Positions 20,813-29,705 of a DNA stretch of 50,691 bases are shown piece after piece. The notes under the pieces were generated by a model. That model saw nothing but the letters and a program-made list of their open reading frames with translations. It was not told the origin of the DNA and did not search any database. The stretch covers positions 73,749 through 124,439 of the forward strand of contig JAJCZR010000068.1 in assembly GCA_029262295.1 (NCBI GenBank), given 5' to 3'. The position numbers and the translations under genes are program-made. Position 1 is the stretch's first letter. Every line of letters begins with the position of its first letter. The stretch is from Deltaproteobacteria bacterium (lineage in GTDB: Bacteria; Desulfobacterota_D; UBA1144; Nemesobacterales; Nemesobacteraceae).

Positions 20813-20931
20813 TATTAAAATTAATTCATGTTTTTTGATTGCATTCTTTAAAAATTATGTAAATACCGACTCTTTACTTTATGCTTGACAAACTTTTTGT
20901 ATAGTAAAAACTAATTTTGTTCTATTTTAAA

Positions 20932-21006
20932 GAGCGCGTAGCTCAGGGGAAGAGCGCTTGCTTGACATGCAAGAGGCCGCAGGTTCAAATCCTGCCGTGC
21001 TCACCA
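20932..21006 (+). tRNA. tRNA-Val (anticodon GAC)
   Basis: Full cloverleaf by hand: acceptor GAGCGCG with CGTGCTC (one G-U pair), D arm GCTC/GAGC, anticodon stem CTTGC/GCAAG with loop TTGACAT giving anticodon GAC at 20964-20966, T arm GCAGG-TTCAAAT-CCTGC, discriminator A and encoded CCA (21004-21006). It reads GTC and GTT codons. A TTGACA lies at 20885-20890, but no -10 hexamer sits at the right distance. No integrase or attachment-site duplication is seen beside it. Confidence 0.97.
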
Positions 21007-21022
21007 CTAAGTTTTATTGTTA

Positions 21023-21050
21023 CAAATTTTGACAGAATTGGCAAAATTTG
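21023..21050. promoter_or_regulatory. Perfect 9-bp inverted repeat, operator-like
   Basis: CAAATTTTG (21023-21031) and its exact reverse complement CAAAATTTG (21042-21050) are separated by 10 bases, one helical turn centre-to-centre of about 19 bases. The right half with its left neighbour, AATTGGCAAAATTTG, recurs exactly at 50187-50201 in front of the other exported-protein gene. It is 90 bases upstream of the promoter -35 box here. Possible binding site of a dimeric regulator; inference only. Confidence 0.4.
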
Positions 21051-21139
21051 TAATCTATTTTCACTTAATTTTTTTAAACTGCAATTATTTTTAAACATTT
21101 TCCCTGAAAACTCCGTATATAAATTAAAAAGTACGGTTG

Positions 21140-21168
21140 TTTACAAATTTTATCAATTGACCTATAAT
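21140..21168 (+). promoter_or_regulatory. Promoter of the C25 protease gene
   Basis: TTTACA (21140-21145) and a perfect TATAAT (21163-21168) are separated by 17 bases. The predicted start near 21175 leaves a leader of about 95 bases before the ATG at 21270. Confidence 0.65.
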
Positions 21169-21269
21169 TAAGAAGATTGCGATTTGGGGTGGTTGTATTT
21201 TGTTATCAACCTGTCTTTAAGCGATTTAAGAAATCAAATGGATTTTAAAATATTGTGAGGGGAGTAAGT

Positions 21270-24200
21270 ATGTTAAATTCAAAACTAAATTCAACAAAAA
21301 ATTCGGGGCTACTGATACTAATATCGGTTTTGTATCTGGCCGTATTTCAATTTGGAAATGTTTCCTATGGCCAGACATGTGATGATGTATTAAATCCTGA
21401 TGGAACTACGTTTACTCCTATCTCCTTTGCGGATGGCACTCCCACTTTAGAACAAGGAACAGCTCTTCAACCAGGTGCAGTATATAGATTTGATGATGTT
21501 ACAACAGGTGTGGATGCATTAGTTGAGATAGTGAGTTTTAATGATGGTGGTTCTATTACTGATATCGACAACAATAATGGTTTAGGAACTGGAACCGAAC
21601 CATTTCAGCCAGTATTTGATCCTGAAACTGACAACCCTGATTCCAGTGTGGATTTTCTTATTACTTTTGTTACAGCTGATACAAGTACACCCGTTGCAAT
21701 ATCCGGATCGGTAATTGCAACAGGAATTGATATTGATGATGGAATAGGAGGAGCAGGAAATTTTGAATATCAAGAATTAGCAGGAGCTGATTCTTATACT
21801 GTTGAAACTATTAATGATTTAGAATTATTTCCTCCCAGAGCACAAAGTGCAACTTCAGATGGGCATCCACCATCCAGTTTAGCAAACAGATTTACAGCTG
21901 TTTACACTAATATATCTCAATTTGGATATAGAATTGGATTTGTAGCCAGTTCAGATGATGATAGCACAACTACATATATTTTGGATATGTTTAACTGTAC
22001 TGACTACACCGATCCTAATAATGTAGATCCGAATGCATGTAGTTTTGGCCCGGGTGAGCCAGAAATGGCAATTGAAACACCTATTTTTAGGGCTCCTGAA
22101 GGTTTAAACGGTGCAGATACAACTAGCAACGATGGTGGGCCTGGTCCACTTGTGGGAGATATTTTCAGATTTACAAATGTTACCAATTTAAATGATCCAG
22201 CTAATGGAATTGATGCTCTTGTGGAAGTTCTCTCTGAGACTGGAGGTGATTTAGTAAGTATTGATGGAAATGAAATTGGGGCACAAAATAACCTTCAACC
22301 TGAATTTTCCCCAACTGCAGCTGAAGCATTTGCCGAACTTCGAATTAGTTTTGTTGCTCCCGGTGAAACTAATCCAGCAAATACAATAAATTTTCCAGGA
22401 ACTTTTCTTGCCACAGCTCAGGACGTTGATGGTGATGAAGGAGATGCTCCATTTGATCCTGACGGATTAAAGGAGCTTGTTGAGTTAAGAGGGGCAAATG
22501 TGCTTACTTTTGAGACTCCGACTAATCTTGTGGCCAATCCACCCAGATTTAATGCGCAAGATGATCAAAATTTTCCTGCTATTTCTACAACTGCCACAAC
22601 AAATATGGTGACCGGCACATATACTAATGTTGCTTCTTTTACTTATGCTTTTGGTGCCTTAGATGCCGGAGGTAATGATGATGCAAGGTTAAATAGCCTT
22701 ACTTTCAGATGCCAGATGTATCAAAATCCACAAAATGTAAATGCACCAAATATTGGAGCTTCAAAAACAGTTTTTGATGGCCCGACTACGAATGGAAATG
22801 GGGATGTGGAAGTTACCTATGAACTCACAGTTGAAAACCTTAGTGTTCAGGACCTTCATGATGTGAGGCTTTCAGACGACCTTCTTACATTCGGCACATT
22901 TGTGAGTCCGGGGCCACCAGATGCAGATCAATATACTGTGAATACACCGACAATAGTTGCCCAAAGCAATACATCCGGAACCTTTGCCATAAACACTGGT
23001 TTTAATGGTTCATCCGATACAGAAATACTAAATGCCTCTACCGGAAGTGGTTCACTTGATGGTGGCACAGCTGATGGAATGGGTAGCGTTACAGGCGGGG
23101 GATCAATTACTATCAGATTTACTGTAACTTTTGATACTAATGATTTTAACCAGACATTTTTGAACCAGGCAATTACAAATGCCGATACTAATAATGACGG
23201 CACTACAGATTTTGACGAAGGTATATTTGATCTTTCTGATAATGGCACTGATCCTGACCCTGATGGCGATGGTAACGGAAATGAATCGAGTGCAACTGAA
23301 GGGCCTGAAGCACTTGATAATCAAAACCTGGATAACGATCGAAATGTTAATAGCGGAATTGTTACTCTTTTATCAATTGATGGAAACGATGTTGATACAG
23401 ATGGCACAGTGGATGTATCAACAATAGACCTTGATCCAAATACTCCCGGACAGCAGACTACTTTTAATGTTGCAGGAGAAGGTTCATGGGCTGTTAATAC
23501 AACCACAGGTGATGTTACATTCACCCCTCTTGGAGGCTTCACCGGTAACCCAACACCAATTTTTTATAATGTAAAAGATGATGATGGAAATATATCCAAC
23601 CAGGCAATGCTTACAGTTACTTATATTGGAAATCCTGTGGCTGTGGATGATGAAAGTCTGAATAACCCTGCTGGGAATGTAACTGTGGATATTGATAATA
23701 ATGATATTGCAAGTGATGATCCGCTAGATCTTACGAGCGTTGATCTTGATCCGGAAACTGCGGGCCAGCAAACTTCTTTAAATGTTCCCGGGGAAGGGAC
23801 CTGGACTTCTAATGGCGATGGCACTGTAACATTTGCGCCTGAAGGAGGATTTACAGGGAATCCAACTCCAATCCAGTATACAATTAATGATACAAATGGC
23901 GACAGGAGCAATCCTGCAACAATTACGATTACTTATGTTGCTGCACCGACAGCTCTTGATAACAGAAGGTTAAATCAGCCTTTCGGCCAGGATGCTTCAA
24001 GGGATATTCTTACAAACGACAGAGAGGCAGATAGTGCTCTTGACCCTGATACTGTAGATCTTATTCCACCTGCTGGTTTTACAATAAATAATCAGATGAC
24101 AGATGCAGATGGAGATCTTATTAGCTTTGAGGTTGCAGGCCAGGGAACATGGACATATGATCCATCAAATGGAATTTTAACATTCTCACCTTTTGTCGGA

Positions 24201-26849
24201 TTTACTGATGATCCTACTCCAATCAACTACACTGTTCGTGATCAGGAAGGAGATAGATCGAATGTGGCAATGATGACTGTCACTTACGGCGGTGATGCAG
24301 GTAACTGTCCAAGTATGGATCCGACAGACGAGTGTGAAAACGATCCAACTCCAATTAATCTTTCCACCGTATCAGTAACGCTGGCAAGTTTTGAAACGAG
24401 TTTAGTAGAAGGTGGAGTGCGGTTTGACTGGACAACGGCAACCGAGGAACAAAACATAGGATTTAACTTATATGGATATAGAGGCGGACAAAAAGTAAAA
24501 CTGAATGAGAACATAATCTTCACAAAGAACGGCGATGCAAGAGAGCCACAATACTATGATCATATAGTAGATGTGCCGGAAGATATAGAAAAAGTTGGTA
24601 TATCTTCAGTAGATTGTTTTGGCTTTGAAGAACATTATGGCCCTTATGAGATAGGTGCAACCTTCGGTGATCTTGTGGAAGGTGAGCCAGTTGACTGGGA
24701 ACAGATAAAAGAAGAGCACGATACAAATATGATTGAGATGGGCTATGAGAAAAAAGGAAAAGCATGGAGAAAAACTCAAGTTGAGCAGGGCCTTCTAAGC
24801 AGAGTAGCAAACTCAGTAATGACAGCTCTAAGGCTTGATGGCGATAATATCTGCCACGTGGAAGTAAGCGCGGAGGGTATTCACAGAGTAACTTACGAAG
24901 AACTTGCATCTGCAGGTTGTGATTTTAACAGAGAAAGGGCAGGAGATATAAGTGTAAGTTATAAAGGTGAGCCTGTGGCAAGACGTATAGAAAGGGGATT
25001 TAGGTTTGACACGAGAAGTTATATAGATTTTTATGGAGAGTTGCCCAAAGGAAAAGAAGCCCTTTTTATAAATAAAAGAGTGTATCAGATACAGTTAGAC
25101 AAAAGCCTTGTAAAAAACAGGCAGCTTATCAGAAGAAGAGGGGGAAGAGCAGCAGACACTCTTAGTTATGCAAAAGAGTTAAAACAGGCAAACCAGATTT
25201 TTTACACAGAGTCCTCGGCAACCGGGGATCCCTTTTACGAGACTTTTCTTTTTACACAAAACAGTCCGAATAGCTACAGCGTAGATTTTAATGTGGCAGA
25301 CAATCTATCAGGGCAAGGCAAGGTGAGGGTAGTGCTAGGAGGATTTGTACAACTTCCAGGGGCACAGAATGACCATCACATAAGAGTGCACCTGAATGAA
25401 GTTGAAATAGCGGATGTCGAGGCAGATGGGTTTGTGAAAATAGAGATAGAGAGCGATGTAGACAATATAGTAAATGGTACAAACACCGTAAGAATAGAGC
25501 TTGTTGGAGATACAGGTCTAGTGTTTGATGCAGTGATAGTGGAATCAACAGAGCTACATTACGAAAGTCCACTATTAACAGAAACCAACAGCCTTCTTTA
25601 CACAAGTAGTGGAAACAGGCATGAAGTGGGCGGTTTTACAGAAAGAGACATAGAAGTTTATGGGTATGACGGAGAAGACCTTTATCAGATAGAAAGTCAA
25701 AGAAGAAGAAGAGGCAGGGTGTACCGTGTAATATTTAACGGTACAGGCACTGAATCAGATTACTGGGCATCTTCAGAATCACAGCTCCTAAGTGGAAATG
25801 TATATAAGTTTGAAGCAGCAGCAGATGACCTTCTTGGTGGAAGCGGCGAGCTTTTAGTGATAGCCCACCCAAGTTTAATGGGAGCTGATCTTAATGGATA
25901 TATTTCATCAAAACAAAGTGAAGGCTATACAGTAAAGCTTGCAAACATACTTGATGTGTATGAAGAGTATGGATATGGAATGGCGCTGCCTGAAGCAATA
26001 AGGGATTATGTGGCTGAAGCCGATGCTGCACTTAATACAAACACAGTAGTGCTAGTAGGTGGCGGAAGTTACGATCACCGTAACTTTACTAATAGTGGTA
26101 TTACAGATTTTATTCCAACAATGTACAGATTGACAAACGATACGATCTTTTATTCACCATGCGATGGCTGTTTAGTGGATACACAGTTAGGTGATGATGT
26201 GGCAGACTTGGCACTTGGAAGATTTCCTGCAAGGACGCAGCAAGAGCTAAGCGCAATGCTTAATAAAGCACAGATAGCATTGGGTGATAGTTCACTACTG
26301 GTTGCAGGAGAGAATGACGGAAGATTAGACTTTGCACAGCAGATGGAAAGTGTTGGAAGTCATTTGCCAACAGGTAATGTACAAAAAATATATGTGGATG
26401 ACTTTGCGTCAGTTGCTGATGCAAGAAACCAGATGTTTGCAGAGATAAACAATGGAGTAGGTCTATGGCTTTACTCAGGACATGCAGGATCACTTGCATG
26501 GAGGGATAACTTACTCAGATGGGATACTGCAGGCAGCGAGCTGACAAACAGTGCAGCGCCGGCTGGTATGATGCCCCTTACATGCTATACAACATACTAT
26601 CTAAGCCCGAATATAATGACGCTTGCGCACCAGCTAATGAACAATGCAAGTGGGGCCAAGTTTATAAGTGGTGCAGGAGTGCTGAGTAACTTCAGTGAGA
26701 ATGAAGAGTTTACAGTGAGTATCCTTGATAAGATGAATGAAGGAAAAACAATAGGCCAGGCGATACTTGAGACAAAGCAGGAAAATAAAGGGCTATCGGA
26801 TCAAGTGGTAAACTGGATACTTCTTGGAGACCCGACTGAGAAGTTTTAA
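21270..26849 (+). CDS. Giant secreted gingipain-type (C25) cysteine protease with Ig-like repeats
   Basis: A 1859-residue exported protein. ATG 21270 is chosen because GAGGGGAG lies just upstream; the frame extends to 21255. Residues 1-35 are a signal peptide ending near SYGQ. Two related domains follow (about 60-260 and 290-490; compare GVDALVEIVS with GIDALVEVLS), then a DUF11-like domain (about 490-650), three tandem Ig/cadherin-like repeats (about 682-1005, each with GFTGNPTPI or GFTDDPTPI), a fibronectin-like segment (WTTATEEQNIGFNLYGY, about 1035-1130), and a C-terminal C25 peptidase region with the catalytic pair as LYSGHAG (His1738) and MPLTCYT (Cys1772). No known C-terminal sorting tag is seen. 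Isoleucine codon choice changes sharply near residue 1035. The C25 call rests on motif spacing; substrate unknown. Confidence 0.85.
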   Translation: MLNSKLNSTKNSGLLILISVLYLAVFQFGNVSYGQTCDDVLNPDGTTFTPISFADGTPTLEQGTALQPGAVYRFDDVTTGVDALVEIVSFNDGGSITDIDNNNGLGTGTEPFQPVFDPETDNPDSSVDFLITFVTADTSTPVAISGSVIATGIDIDDGIGGAGNFEYQELAGADSYTVETINDLELFPPRAQSATSDGHPPSSLANRFTAVYTNISQFGYRIGFVASSDDDSTTTYILDMFNCTDYTDPNNVDPNACSFGPGEPEMAIETPIFRAPEGLNGADTTSNDGGPGPLVGDIFRFTNVTNLNDPANGIDALVEVLSETGGDLVSIDGNEIGAQNNLQPEFSPTAAEAFAELRISFVAPGETNPANTINFPGTFLATAQDVDGDEGDAPFDPDGLKELVELRGANVLTFETPTNLVANPPRFNAQDDQNFPAISTTATTNMVTGTYTNVASFTYAFGALDAGGNDDARLNSLTFRCQMYQNPQNVNAPNIGASKTVFDGPTTNGNGDVEVTYELTVENLSVQDLHDVRLSDDLLTFGTFVSPGPPDADQYTVNTPTIVAQSNTSGTFAINTGFNGSSDTEILNASTGSGSLDGGTADGMGSVTGGGSITIRFTVTFDTNDFNQTFLNQAITNADTNNDGTTDFDEGIFDLSDNGTDPDPDGDGNGNESSATEGPEALDNQNLDNDRNVNSGIVTLLSIDGNDVDTDGTVDVSTIDLDPNTPGQQTTFNVAGEGSWAVNTTTGDVTFTPLGGFTGNPTPIFYNVKDDDGNISNQAMLTVTYIGNPVAVDDESLNNPAGNVTVDIDNNDIASDDPLDLTSVDLDPETAGQQTSLNVPGEGTWTSNGDGTVTFAPEGGFTGNPTPIQYTINDTNGDRSNPATITITYVAAPTALDNRRLNQPFGQDASRDILTNDREADSALDPDTVDLIPPAGFTINNQMTDADGDLISFEVAGQGTWTYDPSNGILTFSPFVGFTDDPTPINYTVRDQEGDRSNVAMMTVTYGGDAGNCPSMDPTDECENDPTPINLSTVSVTLASFETSLVEGGVRFDWTTATEEQNIGFNLYGYRGGQKVKLNENIIFTKNGDAREPQYYDHIVDVPEDIEKVGISSVDCFGFEEHYGPYEIGATFGDLVEGEPVDWEQIKEEHDTNMIEMGYEKKGKAWRKTQVEQGLLSRVANSVMTALRLDGDNICHVEVSAEGIHRVTYEELASAGCDFNRERAGDISVSYKGEPVARRIERGFRFDTRSYIDFYGELPKGKEALFINKRVYQIQLDKSLVKNRQLIRRRGGRAADTLSYAKELKQANQIFYTESSATGDPFYETFLFTQNSPNSYSVDFNVADNLSGQGKVRVVLGGFVQLPGAQNDHHIRVHLNEVEIADVEADGFVKIEIESDVDNIVNGTNTVRIELVGDTGLVFDAVIVESTELHYESPLLTETNSLLYTSSGNRHEVGGFTERDIEVYGYDGEDLYQIESQRRRRGRVYRVIFNGTGTESDYWASSESQLLSGNVYKFEAAADDLLGGSGELLVIAHPSLMGADLNGYISSKQSEGYTVKLANILDVYEEYGYGMALPEAIRDYVAEADAALNTNTVVLVGGGSYDHRNFTNSGITDFIPTMYRLTNDTIFYSPCDGCLVDTQLGDDVADLALGRFPARTQQELSAMLNKAQIALGDSSLLVAGENDGRLDFAQQMESVGSHLPTGNVQKIYVDDFASVADARNQMFAEINNGVGLWLYSGHAGSLAWRDNLLRWDTAGSELTNSAAPAGMMPLTCYTTYYLSPNIMTLAHQLMNNASGAKFISGAGVLSNFSENEEFTVSILDKMNEGKTIGQAILETKQENKGLSDQVVNWILLGDPTEKF

Positions 26850-26884
26850 AAGAAAAAAGAAACATTAAAAAATCTGGTATAAAA

Positions 26885-26911
26885 AAAGGGAGCTATCATA
26901 GCTCCCTTTTT
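26885..26911 (+). terminator. Rho-independent terminator of the C25 protease gene
   Basis: GGGAGCTA (26888-26895), loop TCA, TAGCTCCC (26899-26906), then TTTTT. A matching A-run before the stem makes it work in both directions in principle. Strong. Confidence 0.92.
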
Positions 26912-26924
26912 GTTTGTTATGAGC

Positions 26925-26952
26925 TTGACAATTTATATTAATAATACAAAAT
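26925..26952 (+). promoter_or_regulatory. Candidate promoter of thrS operon
   Basis: TTGACA (26925-26930) and CAAAAT (26947-26952) are separated by 16 bases. The -35 is perfect, the -10 matches four of six bases. It follows the previous terminator directly, as expected for a new transcription unit. Confidence 0.55.
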
Positions 26953-26961
26953 AGTGCTTTA

Positions 26962-26986
26962 TTTTCAGGGCCATAAAGCCTGAAAA
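26962..26986 (+). promoter_or_regulatory. Hairpin in the thrS leader
   Basis: TTTTCAGG (26962-26969) pairs exactly with CCTGAAAA (26979-26986) across a 9-base loop, 24 bases before the thrS ATG. In E. coli, ThrRS represses its own mRNA through leader stem-loops that mimic tRNA-Thr; this single stem could serve a similar role, but its loop does not show a clear Thr anticodon mimic. Too small for a T-box. Confidence 0.35.
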
Positions 26987-27010
26987 ACTTAAATTATTAA
27001 AAGAATTAAA

Positions 27011-28921
27011 ATGAGTATTGAAATAGAAATAAACGGAGAAAAACAACAGTTTTCATCAGGGGTTTCCATTTCTGAGGTTATGAAGAAGATGGAAATTGAT
27101 GAAAATAAGTGGGTAGGTGCCAGAGTTGAAGGCAAAGTTGTAGATTTTTGGCATAATATTCGTGAAGACTCACAAATCTCCCTTATAAAAAGAGATTCGG
27201 ATGAAGGGCTTTTACTTGTAAGGCATACTGCAGCACATGTGCTGGCAGAAGCAGTGCAGTCTATTTTCCCGGAAGCAAAAGTGACAATAGGCCCCGTGAT
27301 TGAAAATGGTTTTTATTACGACTTTGATTTTGAGAGGGGGTTTACTCCTGAAGACCTTGAGAAAATAGAGTCGAAAATGCAAGAGATTATAAGTGAAAAC
27401 AGAAAGATGGCCCGAAAAACTGTTTCCAGGGCCGAGGCAATTAAAACTTTTGAAAAAGATGGTGAGACATATAAAGTTGAAATTATTAACGACCTTCCCA
27501 AAAATGATGATATTACAATTTATAGCCAGGAAAAATGGTATGATCTTTGCAAAGGGCCTCATGTCCCAAATACAGCTTTAATAAAGGTGTTTAAGCTTAC
27601 AAGCTCCGCTGGCGCCTACTGGAGAGGAAATGAAAACAACCAGATGCTCCAGCGAATTTATGGCACTGCCTTTTGGGACAGAAAAGCCCTTAAAAAACAT
27701 CTAAATCAACTCGAAGAAGCAAAGAAAAGGGACCATAGAAAACTTGGAAAAGAGCTCGATCTTTTCAGTTTTCACGATGATATTGGGCCTGGTCTTATTC
27801 TTTGGCACCCAAAAGGTGCAAAAATAAGAAGGACTATTGAAGATTTTTGGCGTGATGAGCATGAAAAATTTGGATATGAAATACTTTTCACTCCCCATAT
27901 GGCAAAGCTTGATCTTTGGAAAATAAGCGGCCATGTGGATTTTTACAGAGAAAATATGTTTTCCCCAATGGATGTTGAAAACTCTGAATATCAGATAAAA
28001 CCAATGAACTGCCCATTTCATATTTTGATATATAAATCAAAATTGAGAAGCTACCGCGATCTTCCCCTTAGATGGGCTGAGATAGGCACCGTGTATAGGT
28101 ACGAAAGATCTGGAGTGCTTCATGGATTGCTTAGGGTCAGGGGTTTTTCCCAGGATGATGCACATATATTTTGCAGGCCTGATCAAATTCAGGATGAGGT
28201 GGCAGGAGTCTTGGAGTTAACCCTGAGTTTTTTAAAAACATTTGGTTTTGATGATTATGAAATTTTTCTTTCAACACGCCCCAAAAAGTTTGTCGGCTCG
28301 GAAGAAAACTGGGATAAAGCCACAGATGCAATAAGGATGGCGCTTGAAGGAAAAGGCCTTTCATACGAAGTTGATGAGGGCGGCGGTGCGTTTTATGGGC
28401 CCAAGATTGATCTAAAGATAAAAGATGTTTTGGGAAGAGCTTGGCAGTGTTCTACAGTTCAGGTAGATTTTAACCTTCCTGAAAGATTTGAGATGAGTTT
28501 TGCGGGTGAGGATAATTCGCGTCATACGCCAATAATGATACATAGGGCCATCTTTGGTTCTATTGAAAGATTTTTTGGAATACTGATTGAGCATTACGGT
28601 GGGGCATTTCCACTCTGGTTAAGTCCCGAGCAGGTTAGGATTGCGAATATAAGTGATGAACAGATAGATTACTGCGAGGAAATCTACACATCACTTAAAA
28701 GTAAAGGTATAAACGTGGAAAAAGATTTCAGGAATGAGAAACTTGGCTATAAGGTTAGGGAAGCACAGTTGATGAAAGTTCCTTATATGCTTGTGGTTGG
28801 TGATAATGAGGTTGATCAAAAAACAGTGTCAGTCAGAAAATACAGTGAAAAGAAAATGAATTCAATGACGATAGATGATTTTAGTTCTAAAATATTAGAT
28901 GAAATCAGTTTGTATAATTAA
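27011..28921 (+). CDS. thrS: Threonine-tRNA ligase
   Basis: Charges tRNA-Thr. The 636 residues show the N-terminal TGS domain (MSIEIEINGEKQQFS), the editing domain (VRHTAAHVLAEAV with the HxxxH pattern), the class II core with MNCPFH in which Cys334 is at the same number as the E. coli zinc ligand, RYERSGVLHGLLRVRGF (motif 2), IMIHRAIFGSIERFFGIL (motif 3), and an anticodon-binding domain at the end. Length is typical. It heads thrS-infC-rpmI-rplT, an order conserved widely in bacteria. The infC ribosome binding site begins 3 bases after the thrS stop. Confidence 0.98.
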   Translation: MSIEIEINGEKQQFSSGVSISEVMKKMEIDENKWVGARVEGKVVDFWHNIREDSQISLIKRDSDEGLLLVRHTAAHVLAEAVQSIFPEAKVTIGPVIENGFYYDFDFERGFTPEDLEKIESKMQEIISENRKMARKTVSRAEAIKTFEKDGETYKVEIINDLPKNDDITIYSQEKWYDLCKGPHVPNTALIKVFKLTSSAGAYWRGNENNQMLQRIYGTAFWDRKALKKHLNQLEEAKKRDHRKLGKELDLFSFHDDIGPGLILWHPKGAKIRRTIEDFWRDEHEKFGYEILFTPHMAKLDLWKISGHVDFYRENMFSPMDVENSEYQIKPMNCPFHILIYKSKLRSYRDLPLRWAEIGTVYRYERSGVLHGLLRVRGFSQDDAHIFCRPDQIQDEVAGVLELTLSFLKTFGFDDYEIFLSTRPKKFVGSEENWDKATDAIRMALEGKGLSYEVDEGGGAFYGPKIDLKIKDVLGRAWQCSTVQVDFNLPERFEMSFAGEDNSRHTPIMIHRAIFGSIERFFGILIEHYGGAFPLWLSPEQVRIANISDEQIDYCEEIYTSLKSKGINVEKDFRNEKLGYKVREAQLMKVPYMLVVGDNEVDQKTVSVRKYSEKKMNSMTIDDFSSKILDEISLYN

Positions 28922-28938
28922 TTTGGAGGTATACAAGA

Positions 28939-29484
28939 ATAGCTAGAAGAAGAAGTAGAGGTTCGCAATCTAACACACCGGATGTTCGTATTAATAACAG
29001 AATAAGGGCAAAGGAAGTAAGATTAATTGATGAGGAAGGAAATCAGCTTGGAATAAAGGATATTGGTGAGGCACTGCAGATATCTGAAGATACAGGAATT
29101 GATCTTGTTGAGATATCTCCTAACGCAAAACCTCCAGTTTGCAGGCTGATGGATTTTGGAAAATATAAATACGAGTTAAAAAAACAGCAGGCTGCAAAGA
29201 AACAGAAAGTACAGTCTTTAAAGGAAATAAAATTCAGGCCCAATATTGGGGATCACGACCTAGATTTTAAGATCAATCATATAAGGGAGTTCTTGGAAGA
29301 GGGTCATAAAACAAGGGTCAGGATATTTTTCAGGGGACGAGAGATTGTACATCCGGAGCTTGGAAGGAATCTTGCTAAAAAAGTTTATGAAGAAGTAAAA
29401 GACATTGGATCAATAGATATGAACCCAAAGATGGAAGGAAAAAATCTCATAATGGTCATATCTCCCAAGAAAAAGGAAAAGTGA
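28939..29484 (+). CDS. infC: Translation initiation factor IF-3 (ATA start)
   Basis: IF-3 binds the 30S subunit, keeps the subunits apart and proofreads start codons. The frame gives a 181-residue protein, ARRRSRGSQSNTPDVRINNRI at the start, then ISPNAKPPVCRLMDFGKYKYE and the C-terminal domain (EIKFRPNIGDHDLDFK). No ATG, GTG or TTG lies in frame before residue 71. ATA 28939 sits 9 bases after GGAGG (28925-28929), and the N-terminus begins where IF-3 proteins normally do, so ATA is the likely start. A rare start codon is the known basis of IF-3 self-repression in E. coli (AUU there). An annotation starting at ATG 29149 would lose the N-terminal domain. Confidence 0.93.
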   Translation: MARRRSRGSQSNTPDVRINNRIRAKEVRLIDEEGNQLGIKDIGEALQISEDTGIDLVEISPNAKPPVCRLMDFGKYKYELKKQQAAKKQKVQSLKEIKFRPNIGDHDLDFKINHIREFLEEGHKTRVRIFFRGREIVHPELGRNLAKKVYEEVKDIGSIDMNPKMEGKNLIMVISPKKKEK

Positions 29485-29494
29485 GGATATAAAA

Positions 29495-29683
29495 ATGCCG
29501 AAGATGAAAACAAATAGAAGTGCTGCTAAAAGATTCAGTGTGACTGGCACCGGAAAAGTTAAAAGGTTTCGCGGTGGTAAAGGCCACATTAATATTAAGA
29601 AAACTGCAAAGCAAATGAGAAGGCTTGTGAGCCCTGCTTTCATTGAAGGTAAAGCAGCAACAAGAATTAAAACTTATATTTAA
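29495..29683 (+). CDS. rpmI: 50S ribosomal protein L35
   Basis: A 62-residue, very basic protein beginning PKMKTNRSAAKRFSVTGTGK, the L35 signature, with the central KRFRGGKGHIN segment. It lies between infC and rplT, 10 bases after the infC stop with GTGAGGAT upstream of the ATG. Its place and length are as expected for L35. Confidence 0.98.
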   Translation: MPKMKTNRSAAKRFSVTGTGKVKRFRGGKGHINIKKTAKQMRRLVSPAFIEGKAATRIKTYI

Positions 29684-29705
29684 ATTATTTTAGGAGTGAG
29701 TTAGA

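Noticed and set aside
20885-20914. Promoter with TTGACA just before tRNA-Val
   Set aside because: The -35 box is perfect, but TATAGT follows at only 9 bases and no good -10 lies at 16-18 bases, so the call is not safe.
20932-21006. tRNA-Val as an integration site of an island
   Set aside because: No integrase gene and no repeat of the tRNA 3' end were seen downstream.
20917-21171. 84-residue plus-strand ORF with RVAQGKSACLTCKRPQVQILP
   Set aside because: It is a reading through the tRNA-Val gene; the same false peptide pattern appears over tRNAs in many genomes.
24520-24909. 129-residue Leu-rich minus-strand ORF inside the C25 gene
   Set aside because: Antisense shadow; low complexity, no ribosome binding site, and the sense strand is clearly coding.
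26931-27010. T-box before thrS
   Set aside because: The leader is too short and lacks the T-box core and specifier stem.
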